Assembly: GCF_001028665.1 (NCBI RefSeq)
Contig: NZ_CP011503.1
Coordinates: 1 to 64,000, forward strand
Direction of reading: 5' to 3'
Length of the DNA stretch: 64,000 nucleotides
From: Burkholderia pyrrocinia
GTDB taxonomy: Bacteria; Pseudomonadota; Gammaproteobacteria; Burkholderiales; Burkholderiaceae
The notes under the pieces were generated by a model. That model saw only the letters and a list, made by a program, of their open reading frames with translations, made no database searches and had not been told where the DNA came from. The position numbers and the translations under genes are program-made. This document shows, piece by piece, positions 13,277 to 25,471 of this stretch. Positions within the stretch are counted from its first letter, which is position 1. Every line of letters starts with the position of its first letter.

Positions 13277-13435
13277 TTGGTTCGATACCCTTTATTCCAC
13301 CGGCCCGGCCGCCGTTCCGGCGGGCCGTGACCGCATTCCGTCACGCTATAATCATTCGTTGCGACCCGCGCGCCGTCGGCGCCCGTTCGCAGCCGCGCGG
13401 CACGTCCGCCGCTTCTTTCGCTCCAACCGGCCGCG

Positions 13436-14668
13436 ATGGCCGCTTCGCCCGTGAACCCTCGACTCGACTCGCTCCAGCCCTATCCCTTCGAAAAGCTGCG
13501 CGCCCTGTTCAAGGACGTGACGCCCTCCGGCGACCTCAAACCGATCAGCTTCGGCATCGGCGAGCCCAAGCATCCGACCCCGGCGCTGATCCGCGACGCC
13601 GTGGTGGCCGCACTCGACGGCCTCGCGTCGTACCCGGCCACCGCCGGCTCGGACGCGCTGCGCACGTCGATCGCGCACTGGCTCGAGCGCCGCTACGGGC
13701 TGCCGGCGATCGATCCGGCCACGCAGGTGCTGCCCGTGTCGGGGTCGCGCGAGGCGCTGTTCTCGCTCGCGCAAACCGTCATCGACGCGCACCCGTCCGG
13801 GCACGGCGAGAAGGCGATCGTACTCTGTCCGAATCCCTTCTATCAAATTTACGAAGGCGCGGCGCTGCTGGCCGGTGCCGAACCCTATTTCGCGAACAGC
13901 GACCCGGCCCGCAATTTCGCGTGCGACTACGCAGCCGTGCCCGACGACGTCTGGGCGCGTACGCAACTGCTGTACGTGTGCTCGCCGGGCAACCCGACGG
14001 GCGCCGTACTGACGCTCGACGACTGGCGCGAGCTGTTCGCGCTGTCCGACCGCCACGGTTTCGTGATCGCGTCCGACGAGTGCTATTCGGAGATCTATTT
14101 CGACGAAGCGGCGCCGCCGCTCGGCGGCCTCGAGGCCGCGCACCGCCTCGGCCGCGGCTTCGAGCGCCTCGTGATGCTGTCGAGCCTGTCGAAGCGCTCG
14201 AACGTGCCAGGCATGCGCTCGGGCTTCGTCGCCGGCGACGCGGCGCTGCTGAAGAAATTCCTGCTGTACCGCACGTACCATGGCGCCGCGCTGTCGCCGG
14301 TCTGGCAGCACGCGAGCATCGCCGCGTGGAACGACGAGGCGCACGTGCGCGAGAACCGCGCGCTGTACCTGCAGAAGTTCAATACGGTCACGCCGATGCT
14401 CGCCGACGTGATCGACGTGAAGCTGCCCGACGCCGCGTTCTACCTGTGGGCCAACGTGTCGCGTACCGGGCTGTCGGACACCGAGTTCGCCCGCCGCCTG
14501 TACGCCGACTATAATGTGACGGTTCTGCCCGGCTCGTACCTGGCGCGCGATGCGCACGGTACCAACCCGGGCCGCGATTTCATCCGGATCGCGCTCGTCG
14601 CGGGCACCCCCGAATGCGTCGAGGGCGCGCAACGCATCGTCGATTTCTGCCGTTCTCTCGCGCGGTAA
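13436..14668 (+). CDS. dapC: succinyldiaminopimelate transaminase
   Basis: DapC converts N-succinyl-2-amino-6-ketopimelate to N-succinyl-LL-diaminopimelate in the lysine and peptidoglycan precursor pathway, using PLP. The 410-residue class I/II aminotransferase shows [20 protein letters not shown] at its start, the [17 protein letters not shown] and [10 protein letters not shown] motifs, and the PLP-binding lysine in [15 protein letters not shown]. The ATG at 13436 is used here; a GTG at 13451 (reading [17 protein letters not shown]) fits the family start better and is equally likely. It leads directly into dapD, 44 bp downstream. Confidence 0.93.
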   Translation: MAASPVNPRLDSLQPYPFEKLRALFKDVTPSGDLKPISFGIGEPKHPTPALIRDAVVAALDGLASYPATAGSDALRTSIAHWLERRYGLPAIDPATQVLPVSGSREALFSLAQTVIDAHPSGHGEKAIVLCPNPFYQIYEGAALLAGAEPYFANSDPARNFACDYAAVPDDVWARTQLLYVCSPGNPTGAVLTLDDWRELFALSDRHGFVIASDECYSEIYFDEAAPPLGGLEAAHRLGRGFERLVMLSSLSKRSNVPGMRSGFVAGDAALLKKFLLYRTYHGAALSPVWQHASIAAWNDEAHVRENRALYLQKFNTVTPMLADVIDVKLPDAAFYLWANVSRTGLSDTEFARRLYADYNVTVLPGSYLARDAHGTNPGRDFIRIALVAGTPECVEGAQRIVDFCRSLAR

Positions 14669-14712
14669 TCGTCCATCCCGATCAATTCCATCCATCTCCT
14701 GCGAAAACGAAC

Positions 14713-15539
<827 letters not shown>

Positions 15540-15540
<1 letters not shown>

Positions 15541-15908
15541 TGGCAAAGCCGCACACCGTGGTCGTCTACGGCATTCCGAACTGCGACACCGTGAAGAAGG
15601 CCCGCGTGTGGCTCGACGATCACGGCGTCGAATTCGAGTTCCACGATTTCAAGAAGCTCGGCGTCAGCGCGCCGCTGCTTGAAGACTGGCTGAAGGACGT
15701 GTCGCTCGACGCGCTCGTGAACAAGCGCGGCACCACGTGGCGCGGCCTGGACGACGCGATGAAGGCGGCCGCCGAAACGAAGACCGGTGCGGTCGCGCTG
15801 ATGATCCACAAGCCGTCGGTCATCAAGCGCCCCGTGCTCGTCGTCAACGGCCGCGTGAAATCGCTCGGCTTCGCATCCGATCAATACGCGGCGCTGTTTG
15901 CCGCATAG
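15540..15908 (+). CDS. yffB: ArsC/Spx-family reductase, YffB-like
   Basis: This 122-residue thioredoxin-fold protein belongs to the ArsC/Spx/YffB family. It starts MAKPHTVVVYGIPNCDTVKKA, with a single cysteine in the PNCDTVKKA motif and FHDFKKLG downstream, then GTTWRGLDD and PSVIKRPVLVVNGRVKSLGF near the end. The latter resembles the family's RP(V/L) glutathione/arsenate loop. It starts inside the dapD stop (TGATG) and sits before dapE. In E. coli yffB also lies directly upstream of dapE, so the link is conserved. A true arsenate reductase is less likely, since no ars genes are near. Confidence 0.85.
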
Positions 15909-17123
<1,215 letters not shown>

Positions 17124-17134
17124 TGGAGCCTCGC

Positions 17135-18043
17135 ATGACGACACCTTTTGCCACTGTTCGCGACCTGCTGCGCTATGCGGTCACGCGCTTCTCGAAGGCG
17201 AAGCTCGCATTCGGCCACGGCTCCGACAATGCGTACGACGAAGCGGCCTACCTCGTGCTGCGTACGCTCGACCTGCCGCTCGACACGCTCGAGCCGTTCC
17301 TCGACGCGCGGCTGCTGCCCGACGAAATCGCGGCCGTGCTCGCCGTGATCGAACGGCGCGCGACCGATCGTGTGCCGGCCGCGTATCTCACGCATGAAGC
17401 GTGGATGCATGGCCACCGCTTCTACGTCGACGAACGCGTGATCGTGCCGCGCTCGTTCATCGGCGAACTGCTCGACGACGGGCTGCAGCCGTATGTGGCC
17501 GATCCCGAGCAGGTCGGCGCGGTGCTCGAACTGTGCACGGGCTCCGGCTGCCTCGCGATCCTCGCGGCGAGCGCGTTCCCGAACGCCGAGATCGATGCGG
17601 TCGACCTGTCCGACAAGGCACTCGAAGTCGCGGAGATCAACGTGCGCGACTACGGCCTTGAAGACCGCATCGCGCTGCACCGCGGCGACCTCTACGCGCC
17701 GCTGCCCGCGTTCCGTACCGACCCCGGCGCACGTTATGACGTGATCCTGACGAACCCGCCGTACGTGAACGCGTCGTCGATGGCCGCGCTGCCGCCCGAA
17801 TACCGGCACGAGCCGGAGATGGCGCTCGCGGGCGGCGAGGACGGGATGGACATCGTGCGACGCATCGTCGCCGAAGCGCACCGCTGGCTGCACGACGACG
17901 GCGTGCTCGTCGTCGAGATCGGCAACGAGCGCGAGCACGTCGAAGCTGCGTTCGGCGGCCTCGAACTCACGTGGCTGCCCACCAGCGCGGGCGACGACAC
18001 CGTGTTCCTGATCCAGGCGTCGGACCTGCCGCGCAAGGCCTGA
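17135..18043 (+). CDS. prmB: ribosomal protein L3 N5-glutamine methyltransferase
   Basis: PrmB methylates a glutamine of ribosomal protein L3 with S-adenosylmethionine. The protein has an N-terminal helical domain (LLRYAVTRFSKAKLAFGHGS), the SAM-binding loop LELCTGSGCLAILAA and the signature NPPY in VILTNPPYVNASSM, followed by LAGGEDGMDIVR. With ATG 17135 it is 302 residues. An upstream ATG at 17123 overlaps the dapE stop (TGATG), but GGAG lies at a good distance before 17135, so I prefer the later one. PrmB is separated from the related PrmC by lacking a neighbouring prfA; the N-terminal sequence also fits PrmB. Confidence 0.92.
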   Translation: MTTPFATVRDLLRYAVTRFSKAKLAFGHGSDNAYDEAAYLVLRTLDLPLDTLEPFLDARLLPDEIAAVLAVIERRATDRVPAAYLTHEAWMHGHRFYVDERVIVPRSFIGELLDDGLQPYVADPEQVGAVLELCTGSGCLAILAASAFPNAEIDAVDLSDKALEVAEINVRDYGLEDRIALHRGDLYAPLPAFRTDPGARYDVILTNPPYVNASSMAALPPEYRHEPEMALAGGEDGMDIVRRIVAEAHRWLHDDGVLVVEIGNEREHVEAAFGGLELTWLPTSAGDDTVFLIQASDLPRKA

Positions 18044-18055
18044 GCTTCCCGGCTC

Positions 18056-18093
18056 CCCAACCGTGCGGCGCACCGCTGCGCCGCACGGTTGGG
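18056..18093. terminator. perfect 15-bp hairpin between prmB and cls
   Basis: Bases 18056-18070 (cccaaccgtgcggcg) pair perfectly with 18079-18093; the 8-base loop can add two more pairs. There is no T-run, so it may be a Rho-independent-like pause site, an RNA 3' end protector or a mobile palindrome rather than a classical terminator. Confidence 0.55.
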
Positions 18094-18150
18094 TAAGATG
18101 CGCGTAAGCGGCCGCCGCGCCGCACGACCTCAGGAGTCCGTCACGCGCCC

Positions 18151-19599
18151 ATGACCCTCGACTGGCTACATCTCGGCACCCTGATCCTGACCATCCACGT
18201 GCTCGGGATCGTCGCGGCGTGCCACGCGATCATGAACACGCGCACGTCGCAGGGCGCGATCGCGTGGGCCGTCTCGCTCGCCGCGATGCCGTACCTGACG
18301 CTCGTTCCGTACCTGTTCCTCGGCCGCAGCAAGTTCTCCGGCTACGTCGACGCACGGCGCCACGAGCTCGAACTGTTGCGCACGCACACACCGCGCTCAC
18401 CGTGGCTCAGCACCGACGCAACGGACGCGACAGACGGGCCGGCCGCCGACGCGCTCGGCCAGGCCGCCGTGCTCGCGCTCACGCGGCTCGGCGGCATGCC
18501 GTTCCTCGGCGGCAATTCGGTGCGCACGCTCGTGAACGGCGACGCGACGTTCTCGGCGATCCTGTCGGCGATCGACGCCGCGCGCGACTACGTGGTCGTC
18601 CAGTTCTTCATCGTGCGCGACGATGCGCTCGGCCAGATGCTGCGCGACTCGCTGCTGGCGCGCGCGGCGGCCGGCGTGCGCTGCTGCCTGCTGTACGACA
18701 GCATCGGCAGTTTCGACCTGCCGCACAGCTACGTCGACGCGCTGCGCCGGGGCGGCGTCGAGGTCCATCCGTTCGCGACCAATCGCAAGTTCGTGAACCG
18801 CTTCCAGCTCAACTTCCGCAATCATCGCAAGATCGTCGTCGTCGACGGCAATCGCGCGTTCGTCGGCGGCCACAACGTCGGCGTCGAATATCTCGGCGCG
18901 AAGCCGCGCCTGTCGCCCTGGCGCGACACGCACATCGAGATTCGCGGCCCGGTGGTCGCGAGCATCCAGTACGTGTTCGCCGAAGACTGGCACTGGGCGA
19001 CGCAGAAGCTACCGCCGCTCGCGCTGCCGCCGCCCGCACAGCCCGGCGACGACATGCATTGCCTCGCGGTGCCGATGGGGCCGGCCGACAAGCAGGAAAC
19101 CGGCTCGCTGTTCTTCGTCGAGGCGATCAATGCCGCGCGCGAGCGGGTCTGGATCACCACGCCGTATCTCGTCCCCGACGAAGCCGTGATCGCCGCGCTG
19201 AAGCTCGCCGTGATGCGCGGCGTCGACGTGCGCATCCTGATCCCGAGCCGGCGCGATCACTACGTGGTGTTCGAGGCGTCGAAGCTGTACGCGCGCGACC
19301 TGGTCGATGCGGGCGTCAAGGTGTTCCGCTACCGGCCCGGCTTCCTGCACCAGAAGGTCGTGCTGATCGACCGCATCGCGGCGGCGATCGGCAGCGCGAA
19401 TCTCGACAACCGCTCGTTCCGCCTCAACTTCGAGATCATGGTGCTGACCGTCGACCGCGCATTCGCCGACGAGGTCGAGACGATGCTCGATGCCGATTTC
19501 GCGCAGGCGTACGAGGTCGATGCGAACGAATACCGCCGGTCGCCCGCATGGCGGCGGATCGCGATGCACGTCGCGCGGCTGTTCGCGCCGATCCTGTAA
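18151..19599 (+). CDS. cls: cardiolipin synthase
   Basis: This inner-membrane enzyme joins two phosphatidylglycerols into cardiolipin. It has 482 residues: two N-terminal membrane segments (LGTLILTIHVLGIVAACHAI; AIAWAVSLAAMPYLTLVPYL), then two phospholipase D domains. The HKD motifs are NHRKIVVVDGNRAFVGGHN (near residue 225) and HQKVVLIDRIAAAIGSANLD (near residue 400), both intact. The layout fits ClsA. It stands alone: a hairpin lies before it and gpx is convergent after it. Burkholderia usually have more than one cls, so the exact paralogue is not assigned. Confidence 0.92.
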   Translation: MTLDWLHLGTLILTIHVLGIVAACHAIMNTRTSQGAIAWAVSLAAMPYLTLVPYLFLGRSKFSGYVDARRHELELLRTHTPRSPWLSTDATDATDGPAADALGQAAVLALTRLGGMPFLGGNSVRTLVNGDATFSAILSAIDAARDYVVVQFFIVRDDALGQMLRDSLLARAAAGVRCCLLYDSIGSFDLPHSYVDALRRGGVEVHPFATNRKFVNRFQLNFRNHRKIVVVDGNRAFVGGHNVGVEYLGAKPRLSPWRDTHIEIRGPVVASIQYVFAEDWHWATQKLPPLALPPPAQPGDDMHCLAVPMGPADKQETGSLFFVEAINAARERVWITTPYLVPDEAVIAALKLAVMRGVDVRILIPSRRDHYVVFEASKLYARDLVDAGVKVFRYRPGFLHQKVVLIDRIAAAIGSANLDNRSFRLNFEIMVLTVDRAFADEVETMLDADFAQAYEVDANEYRRSPAWRRIAMHVARLFAPIL

Positions 19600-19662
19600 C
19601 CGCCCGGAGGCCGGCAGCGCCCGTGCGATTCGCACCGGCGCCGCACACGCCGCCGCCCGCCG

Positions 19663-20142
19663 TCACAGCAGCTTGTCGATATCCGCGGCGATTTCGTCGG
19701 GCTTGGTCGACGGCGCATAGCGCTTGACGATGCGCCCTTCGCGGTCGATCAGGAATTTCGTGAAATTCCACTTGATCGCCTTGAGGCCGAGAATGCCGGG
19801 CGCCTCGTCGGTCAGGTAGCGATACAGCGGATGCGCATGATCGCCCTTCACGTCGATCTTCGCGAACATCGGGAACGTGACGCCGTAATTGCGCTCGCAG
19901 AACGCGCCGATCTGCGCGGCGTCGCCGGGCTCCTGCTTGCCGAACTGGTTGCACGGGAAGCCGAGCACGAAGAAGCCGCGCGCCGCGTACTGGTCGTACA
20001 GCTTCTGCAGGCCCGCGTATTGCGGCGTGAAACCGCACTCGCTCGCGGTGTTGACGATCAGCAGCACCTTGCCGCGATACGCGTCGAGCGAAACCGGCGC
20101 ACCGGCGAGCGTCTCAGCGTTGAACGAATACAGGGTGGACAT
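19663..20142 (-). CDS. glutathione peroxidase family protein
   Basis: This thiol peroxidase reduces organic hydroperoxides, often with thioredoxin rather than glutathione in bacteria. The 159-residue protein is of normal length, starting [20 protein letters not shown]. It carries the three family sites: [13 protein letters not shown] (catalytic Cys in place of selenocysteine), [14 protein letters not shown] (Gln) and [13 protein letters not shown] (Trp and Asn). A strong SD (AAGGAG) lies just before its ATG. There is no signal peptide, so it is cytoplasmic. Confidence 0.93.
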   Translation of the reverse strand: MSTLYSFNAETLAGAPVSLDAYRGKVLLIVNTASECGFTPQYAGLQKLYDQYAARGFFVLGFPCNQFGKQEPGDAAQIGAFCERNYGVTFPMFAKIDVKGDHAHPLYRYLTDEAPGILGLKAIKWNFTKFLIDREGRIVKRYAPSTKPDEIAADIDKLL

Positions 20143-20278
20143 CGGGCACTCCTTTTACGAAACCGGATCGACGTGGAGTCTAGGCGAAATCGCGCCGTTG
20201 CGGCATCCGCCGAGCGGCCGATGCCCGGCACGAGCGGCGCGCAGTCTAGAATAGCGGTTTTCGCCAGTCATTTCCGCC

Positions 20279-22210
20279 GTGATCCGTTTCAATCAGTTCA
20301 GCCTAGCGCGCGGCACCAAGCCGCTGTTCGAGTCGACCTCGTTCGTGCTCAATCCCGGCGAGAAAGCCGGCCTGATCGGCGCGAACGGCGCCGGCAAGTC
20401 GACGCTGTTCGCGGTCCTGCGCGGCGAGCTGCACTCGGATGCCGGCGATTTCGCGATGCCGCCGTCGTGGCGAATCGCCCATGTGTCGCAGGAAACGCCT
20501 GCGGTCGACCGCTCGGCGCTCGATTACACGCTCGACGGCGACGCCGCGCTGCGCGAGATCGACGCGCGCATCGCCGCCGCTTCCGCCGCGCATGACGGCG
20601 CCGCCGAAGCCGACGCGCACGCGGCCTTCGCCGACGCCGACGGCTACACCGCGCCCGCCCGCGCCGAAGCGCTGCTGCTCGGCCTCGGCTTCTCGCTCGC
20701 CCAGACACGCGAACCCGTCGCCAGCTTCTCCGGCGGCTGGCGCATGCGCCTGAACCTCGCGCAGGCGCTGATGTGCCGCTCCGACCTGCTGCTGCTCGAC
20801 GAACCGACCAACCACCTCGACCTCGACGCGATCGTCTGGCTCGAAGACTGGCTGCACCGCTACCCCGGCACGCTCGTCGTGATCTCGCACGACCGCGAAT
20901 TCCTCGATTCGATCTGCAACGTCACGCTGCATCTGGAAAACCGCCAGGTGAAGCGCTACGGCGGCAACTACTCGCAATTCGAAGTGCTGCGCGCGCAGCA
21001 ACTGGCGCTGCAGCAAAACGCATACGAAAAGCAGCAGAAGACGATCGAGCACCTGCAGAGCTTCGTCGACCGCTTCAAGGCCAAGGCCACCAAGGCCAAG
21101 CAGGCGCAAAGCCGGATGAAGGCGCTCGAGAAGATGGAGCTGATCGCGCCCGCGCACATCGCATCGCCGTTCACGTTCGAATTCCGCACGCCCGACGCCG
21201 CGCCGAACCCGATGATGGTGATGGAAGACGTCCGCTGTGGCTACCATGGCGACAACGGCGCGGACATCCCGATCGTCGAACGCGTGGCGCTGTCGATCCA
21301 GAACGGGCAGCGCATCGGCCTGCTCGGCGCGAACGGCCAGGGCAAGTCGACGCTGATCAAGACGCTCGCCGGCACGCTCGCGCCGCTGTCGGGCGACGTC
21401 CGCGAGGGCAAGGGGCTGACGATCGGCTATTTCGCACAGCACCAGCTCGAAACGCTGCGCGAGGACGATTCGCCGCTCGCGCATCTCGCGCGGCTCGCGC
21501 CCGACACACGCGAGCAGGAGCTGCGCGATTTCCTGGGCGGCTTCAATTTTTCGGGCGACATGGCGACAAGCGCCGTCGGCCCGTTCTCGGGCGGCGAGAA
21601 AGCGCGCCTCGCGCTCGCGCTGATCATCTGGCAGAAGCCGAACCTGCTGCTGCTCGACGAACCGACGAACCACCTCGACCTCGAAACGCGCCACGCGCTG
21701 ACGATGGCGCTCGCGCAGTTCGAGGGCACGCTGATCCTCGTATCGCACGATCGCCACCTGCTGCGCGCGACGACCGACCAGTTCATGCTGGTCGCGAAGC
21801 ACCGGCTGCAGCCGTTCGACGGCGACCTCGACGACTACCGCGACTGGCTGCTGCAGCACGCGGCCGAGCAGCGCGCGGCCGCGAAGGCCGACAGCGCGGC
21901 TGCGTCGGGCGCGGGTGCCGCGGCGAACCGCAAGGACCAGAAGCGTCAGGCCGCCGAGGAGCGGCAGCGCCTGTCGGTGTTGAAAAAGCCGCTGCAGTCG
22001 CGCATCACGAAGCTCGAAAAGGAAATGGAGACGCTGCATGCGGAGAAGGCGCGCCTCGACGCGTTCGTCGCCGATCCGGCGAGCTACGAGGCCGCGCGCA
22101 AGGCGGAGCTGACCGATGCGATCCGCAAGCTCGGCGATGTCAACACGCGTCTCGAAACGGTCGAGGCCGACTGGCTCGCCGCGCACGAAGAACTCGAGCA
22201 GATCGGCTGA
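20279..22210 (+). CDS. yheS: ABC-F family ATPase, YheS-like
   Basis: ABC-F proteins bind ribosomes and have two ATPase cassettes without membrane parts. This 643-residue member has Walker A GANGAGKSTLFAVL and GANGQGKSTLIKTL, signatures SFSGGWRMRLNLAQAL and FSGGEKARLALALI, and Walker B LLLLDEPTNHLDLDAIVWLE and LLLLDEPTNHLDLETRHALT. A linker (RFKAKATKAKQAQSRMKALE) separates them and a coiled C-terminal tail follows. The start is GTG 20279 (VIRFNQFSLARGTKPLFE). Length and linker fit YheS best; Uup is the alternative. Confidence 0.88.
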   Translation: MIRFNQFSLARGTKPLFESTSFVLNPGEKAGLIGANGAGKSTLFAVLRGELHSDAGDFAMPPSWRIAHVSQETPAVDRSALDYTLDGDAALREIDARIAAASAAHDGAAEADAHAAFADADGYTAPARAEALLLGLGFSLAQTREPVASFSGGWRMRLNLAQALMCRSDLLLLDEPTNHLDLDAIVWLEDWLHRYPGTLVVISHDREFLDSICNVTLHLENRQVKRYGGNYSQFEVLRAQQLALQQNAYEKQQKTIEHLQSFVDRFKAKATKAKQAQSRMKALEKMELIAPAHIASPFTFEFRTPDAAPNPMMVMEDVRCGYHGDNGADIPIVERVALSIQNGQRIGLLGANGQGKSTLIKTLAGTLAPLSGDVREGKGLTIGYFAQHQLETLREDDSPLAHLARLAPDTREQELRDFLGGFNFSGDMATSAVGPFSGGEKARLALALIIWQKPNLLLLDEPTNHLDLETRHALTMALAQFEGTLILVSHDRHLLRATTDQFMLVAKHRLQPFDGDLDDYRDWLLQHAAEQRAAAKADSAAASGAGAAANRKDQKRQAAEERQRLSVLKKPLQSRITKLEKEMETLHAEKARLDAFVADPASYEAARKAELTDAIRKLGDVNTRLETVEADWLAAHEELEQIG

Positions 22211-22308
22211 ACGCGGCTGCTGTACCGCCGGCCGGTGCGCCAGCCCGGCACGCCGGCGAACGGGTTCGTCGACAAACCATCGAGCCCGCACAGGGCCCGG
22301 ATGCAACA

Positions 22309-22338
22309 AGGCCGGGCACACTGGCCCGGCCTGTTTAT
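22309..22338 (+). terminator. intrinsic terminator after the ABC-F gene
   Basis: The eight-base stem aggccggg (22309-22316) pairs with cccggcct (22325-22332), followed by gtttattg. Confidence 0.65.
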
Positions 22339-22381
22339 TGCCGTCGCTCGTCGGTTCGCGGGCCGCTCGCCGCCTGCCGGC

Positions 22382-22648
22382 TCAGCGCCGCGGCAGCGTG
22401 TCGCGCGGCATCTGCTCGTCGTCACCCATCAGATACCGGCGCCCTTCGGTCGGCCGCCTGATCGCTGCGGCGACCTCCGCCTCGGTCACGTCCTCGGACA
22501 CGACCTTGCGCGCCAGGCGCCCTTCGTCGTCGATCCATTCGACGATCCGGCATCCGCCGCCCCAGGGCTGGCGAATCGGCTCCGACACGCGACAGCCGCG
22601 CAGGTTGTAAAGGCGTCCGCCAGGCGCTTCCCCATACGATTTCAACAT
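22382..22648 (-). CDS. small protein of unknown function
   Basis: I do not recognise this 88-residue protein. It starts MLKSYGEAPGGRLYNLRGCR, with AAGGGAA at SD distance, and continues with CRIVEWIDDEGRLARKVVSE, TEAEVAAAIRRPTEGRRYLM and ends PRDTLPRR. It has no signal peptide or membrane segment and two cysteines. Longer starts at 22678 are possible. Codon use matches its neighbours. It lies between the convergent ABC-F gene and radA, 146 bp beyond the radA stop, and shares no overlap with either. Confidence 0.6.
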   Translation of the reverse strand: MLKSYGEAPGGRLYNLRGCRVSEPIRQPWGGGCRIVEWIDDEGRLARKVVSEDVTEAEVAAAIRRPTEGRRYLMGDDEQMPRDTLPRR

Positions 22649-22794
22649 AGGTTCCCTTCGCATTGCGCGGTTCGACAATCCGGCAAAGGATAGGGAAAAG
22701 CAATGTCCGGCGGGTTACAGCAGCCTACATATTCTTTACATAGAATTACGCGACAGATCGTCGACAGGCACAGCCCGCGCGGCTGTCGGGCCGA

Positions 22795-24171
22795 TCATTC
22801 GAGATCGCGCACGCGGTCGATCGCCTGCTCGATCCTCTCGACGGCCATCACGTTCAGCCCTTCGATCGGCTGTTTCGGCGCATTCGCCTTCGGGATCAGC
22901 GCGGACGTGAAGCCGAGCTTCGCCGCCTCGCGCAACCGCTCCTGCCCGCGCGGGGACGGCCGGATTTCGCCAGCCAGCCCCACTTCACCGAACACGAACA
23001 ACCCCTTCGGCAACGCCTTGTTGCGCATCGACGAGTGAATCGCGAGCAGCACCGCGAGGTCGGCGGCCGGCTCGGTGATCTTCACGCCGCCCACTGCATT
23101 GAGGAACACGTCCTGGTCGAAGCACGCGATCCCCGCGTGCCGGTGCAGCACCGCGAGCAGCATCGCGAGCCGGTTCTGCTCGAGGCCGACCGCGAGCCGG
23201 CGCGGATTCGGCACGTGCGCGGTATCGACGAGCGCCTGGATTTCGACGAGCAGCGGGCGCGTGCCTTCCTGCGTGACGAGCACGCACGAGCCGGGCACGA
23301 CCTGCTCGTGCTGCGACAGGAACAGCGCGGACGGATTCGCGACGCCGCGCAGCCCGCGCTCGGTCATCGCGAACACGCCGAGTTCGTTGACCGCGCCGAA
23401 GCGGTTCTTGAACGCCCGCACGAGCCGGAACGACGAATGCGTGTCGCCCTCGAAATACAGCACCGTGTCGACGATGTGCTCGAGCACGCGCGGGCCGGCG
23501 AGGTTGCCCTCCTTCGTCACGTGCCCGACCATGATGATCGCGGTGCCCGACTGTTTCGCGATACGCGTGAGCTGCGCCGCGCATTCGCGCACCTGCGCGA
23601 CCGAGCCCGGCGCCGACGTGAGCGCCTCCGAATAGACGGTCTGGATCGAGTCGATCACGGCCACGTCCGGCCGCTCCGCGTCGATCGCGGCCTGGATCTT
23701 TTCGAGCTGGATCTCGGCGAGCAGCTGCAGCTCGGCCGCCGGCGTGCCGCCGTCGAGCAGCGCAAGCCGTTGCGCGCGCAACGCGATCTGCGCGGCCGAT
23801 TCCTCGCCGCTGATATAGAGCGCGCGCCGTTCGCTCGCGATGTCCGCGAGCGACTGCAGCAGCAGCGTCGACTTGCCGATGCCCGGGTCGCCGCCAATCA
23901 GCACGACGCCGCCGGGGACCAGCCCGCCGCCGAGCACGCGGTCGAATTCGCCGATGCCGGTCGAGAAGCGCGGCACGTCGGCCGCCTCGATGTCGACGAG
24001 CCGCTGTACCGGCGCCCGCTTCGCGAGCGACTGGAAACGGTGGGCCGACGGCGTCTCGGGGACCGATTCGACCAGCGTGTTCCAGGCCTGGCACGACGGA
24101 CACTGCCCCTGCCACTTCGGGCTCTGCCCGCCGCACTCGCTGCAGACGTAGACGGTTTTCTGTTTGGCCAC
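22795..24171 (-). CDS. radA: DNA repair protein RadA
   Basis: RadA helps process recombination intermediates by driving branch migration. With a GTG start at 24171 (VAKQKTVYVCSECGGQSPKW) the product is 458 residues, the usual length. It has an N-terminal four-cysteine zinc finger (CSECGG ... CPSC), Walker A GGDPGIGKSTLLLQ, the KNRFG motif in FKNRFGAVNELGVF and a C-terminal Lon-protease-like domain (KITEPAADLAVLLAIHSSMR ... GEVGLAGEIRP). Only 11 bp separate it from alr upstream on the same strand, so the two are probably co-transcribed. Confidence 0.96.
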   Translation of the reverse strand: MAKQKTVYVCSECGGQSPKWQGQCPSCQAWNTLVESVPETPSAHRFQSLAKRAPVQRLVDIEAADVPRFSTGIGEFDRVLGGGLVPGGVVLIGGDPGIGKSTLLLQSLADIASERRALYISGEESAAQIALRAQRLALLDGGTPAAELQLLAEIQLEKIQAAIDAERPDVAVIDSIQTVYSEALTSAPGSVAQVRECAAQLTRIAKQSGTAIIMVGHVTKEGNLAGPRVLEHIVDTVLYFEGDTHSSFRLVRAFKNRFGAVNELGVFAMTERGLRGVANPSALFLSQHEQVVPGSCVLVTQEGTRPLLVEIQALVDTAHVPNPRRLAVGLEQNRLAMLLAVLHRHAGIACFDQDVFLNAVGGVKITEPAADLAVLLAIHSSMRNKALPKGLFVFGEVGLAGEIRPSPRGQERLREAAKLGFTSALIPKANAPKQPIEGLNVMAVERIEQAIDRVRDLE

Positions 24172-24182
24172 GCGCGACGCCC

Positions 24183-25253
24183 TTATTCCGCGCGCACCGG
24201 CACGCGGCCGGCGACCGCGCACATCAGCTCGTAGCCGATCGTGCCGCAATGACGGGCGACGTCGTCGATCGGCAGTGCGTTGCCCCACAGCTCGACGCGC
24301 GCACCGACGCCGGCCTGCGGGCACGGGGTCAGGTCGACGGTAATCATGTCCATCGACACGCGGCCGACGATCCGCGTACGGATGCCGTCGACGATCACGG
24401 GCGTGCCTTCGGCCGCGACGCGCGGATAGCCGTCCGCGTAGCCGCACGCGACGACGCCGATCCGCATCTGCGCCTGCGCGGAGAACGTCGAGCCATAGCC
24501 GATGGCCTGGCCCTTCGCGATCGTTTGCACCGCGATCAACTCGGACGCGAGCGTCATCGCGGGCTTCAGCCCCGTGTCGGCGATATCGGACGACAGCCCG
24601 GACGGCGACGCGCCGTACAGCACGATCCCCGGCCGCACCCAGTCGAAGTGCGTATCCGGATGCCACAGTACGGCGGCCGAGTTCGCGAGACTTCGTGCAC
24701 CGGCGATGTTTTCCGCGCCGCGCTCGAACGTCGCGAGCTGCTCGGCGACGCCGCGCTCGTTGTCCGCGTCCGAAAAATGGGTCATCAACGTGATCTGGCC
24801 GATACCGGGGCACGCGCGGGCGCGCTCCCAGGCCGCGCGGTATTTTTCCGGCACGTAGCCGAGCCGGTTCATCCCGCTGTTCATCTTGAGCTGCACGTTG
24901 ACGGGCTTCGACAGCCGCGCCGTTTCCAGCATCCGCATCTGCTCGTCGTTGTGGACGGTCGTCGTCAGGCTGTAGCGGTCGATCACGTCGATGTCGGTCG
25001 ACCGGAAGAACCCTTCGAGCAGCAGGATCGGGCCGGCCCAGCCGAGCTCGCGCAGCTTCACGGCCTCGTCGAGGTCGAGCAGGCCGAAGCCGTCGGTGCC
25101 GCGCAGGCCGGGAAACGCACGGGCGAGACCGTGGCCGTACGCGTTGGCCTTGACGACCGCCCAGACCTTGGACGGGCCGGCAAAGCGGCGGACGACGGAG
25201 AGATTGTTCGCGAGAGCGGCGGTGTGGATGGTGGCGGAGATCGGGCGCGGCAT
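24183..25253 (-). CDS. alr: alanine racemase
   Basis: Alr interconverts L- and D-alanine for peptidoglycan. The 356-residue PLP enzyme starts [20 protein letters not shown] and has the PLP lysine in [13 protein letters not shown], the MNSGMNRLG motif, and the second-subunit catalytic tyrosine in [13 protein letters not shown] with [12 protein letters not shown] after it. The length is typical. Biosynthetic (alr) versus catabolic (dadX) cannot be told from sequence alone, but no dadA is near. It is divergent from lplT and probably in an operon with radA. Confidence 0.93.
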   Translation of the reverse strand: MPRPISATIHTAALANNLSVVRRFAGPSKVWAVVKANAYGHGLARAFPGLRGTDGFGLLDLDEAVKLRELGWAGPILLLEGFFRSTDIDVIDRYSLTTTVHNDEQMRMLETARLSKPVNVQLKMNSGMNRLGYVPEKYRAAWERARACPGIGQITLMTHFSDADNERGVAEQLATFERGAENIAGARSLANSAAVLWHPDTHFDWVRPGIVLYGASPSGLSSDIADTGLKPAMTLASELIAVQTIAKGQAIGYGSTFSAQAQMRIGVVACGYADGYPRVAAEGTPVIVDGIRTRIVGRVSMDMITVDLTPCPQAGVGARVELWGNALPIDDVARHCGTIGYELMCAVAGRVPVRAE

Positions 25254-25471
25254 GGGAAATTTACGTAAAGACGCTTGCGAATCATCAGCTTACCGCGCCT
25301 TTTGAGCACTGAAGCCGACAACTTGCGGAACGATCGGGGAATCTTGCTAGTCCGAATTGGCGTATTTTCATGTTATAAAGCCGTGCGCACAACCCATTTC
25401 GAACGGAATAAGCCGATCGCATATCAGGCGGCCTACGCGGCCCTGCCGCAGCGACGAAAGCATCGCATCAG

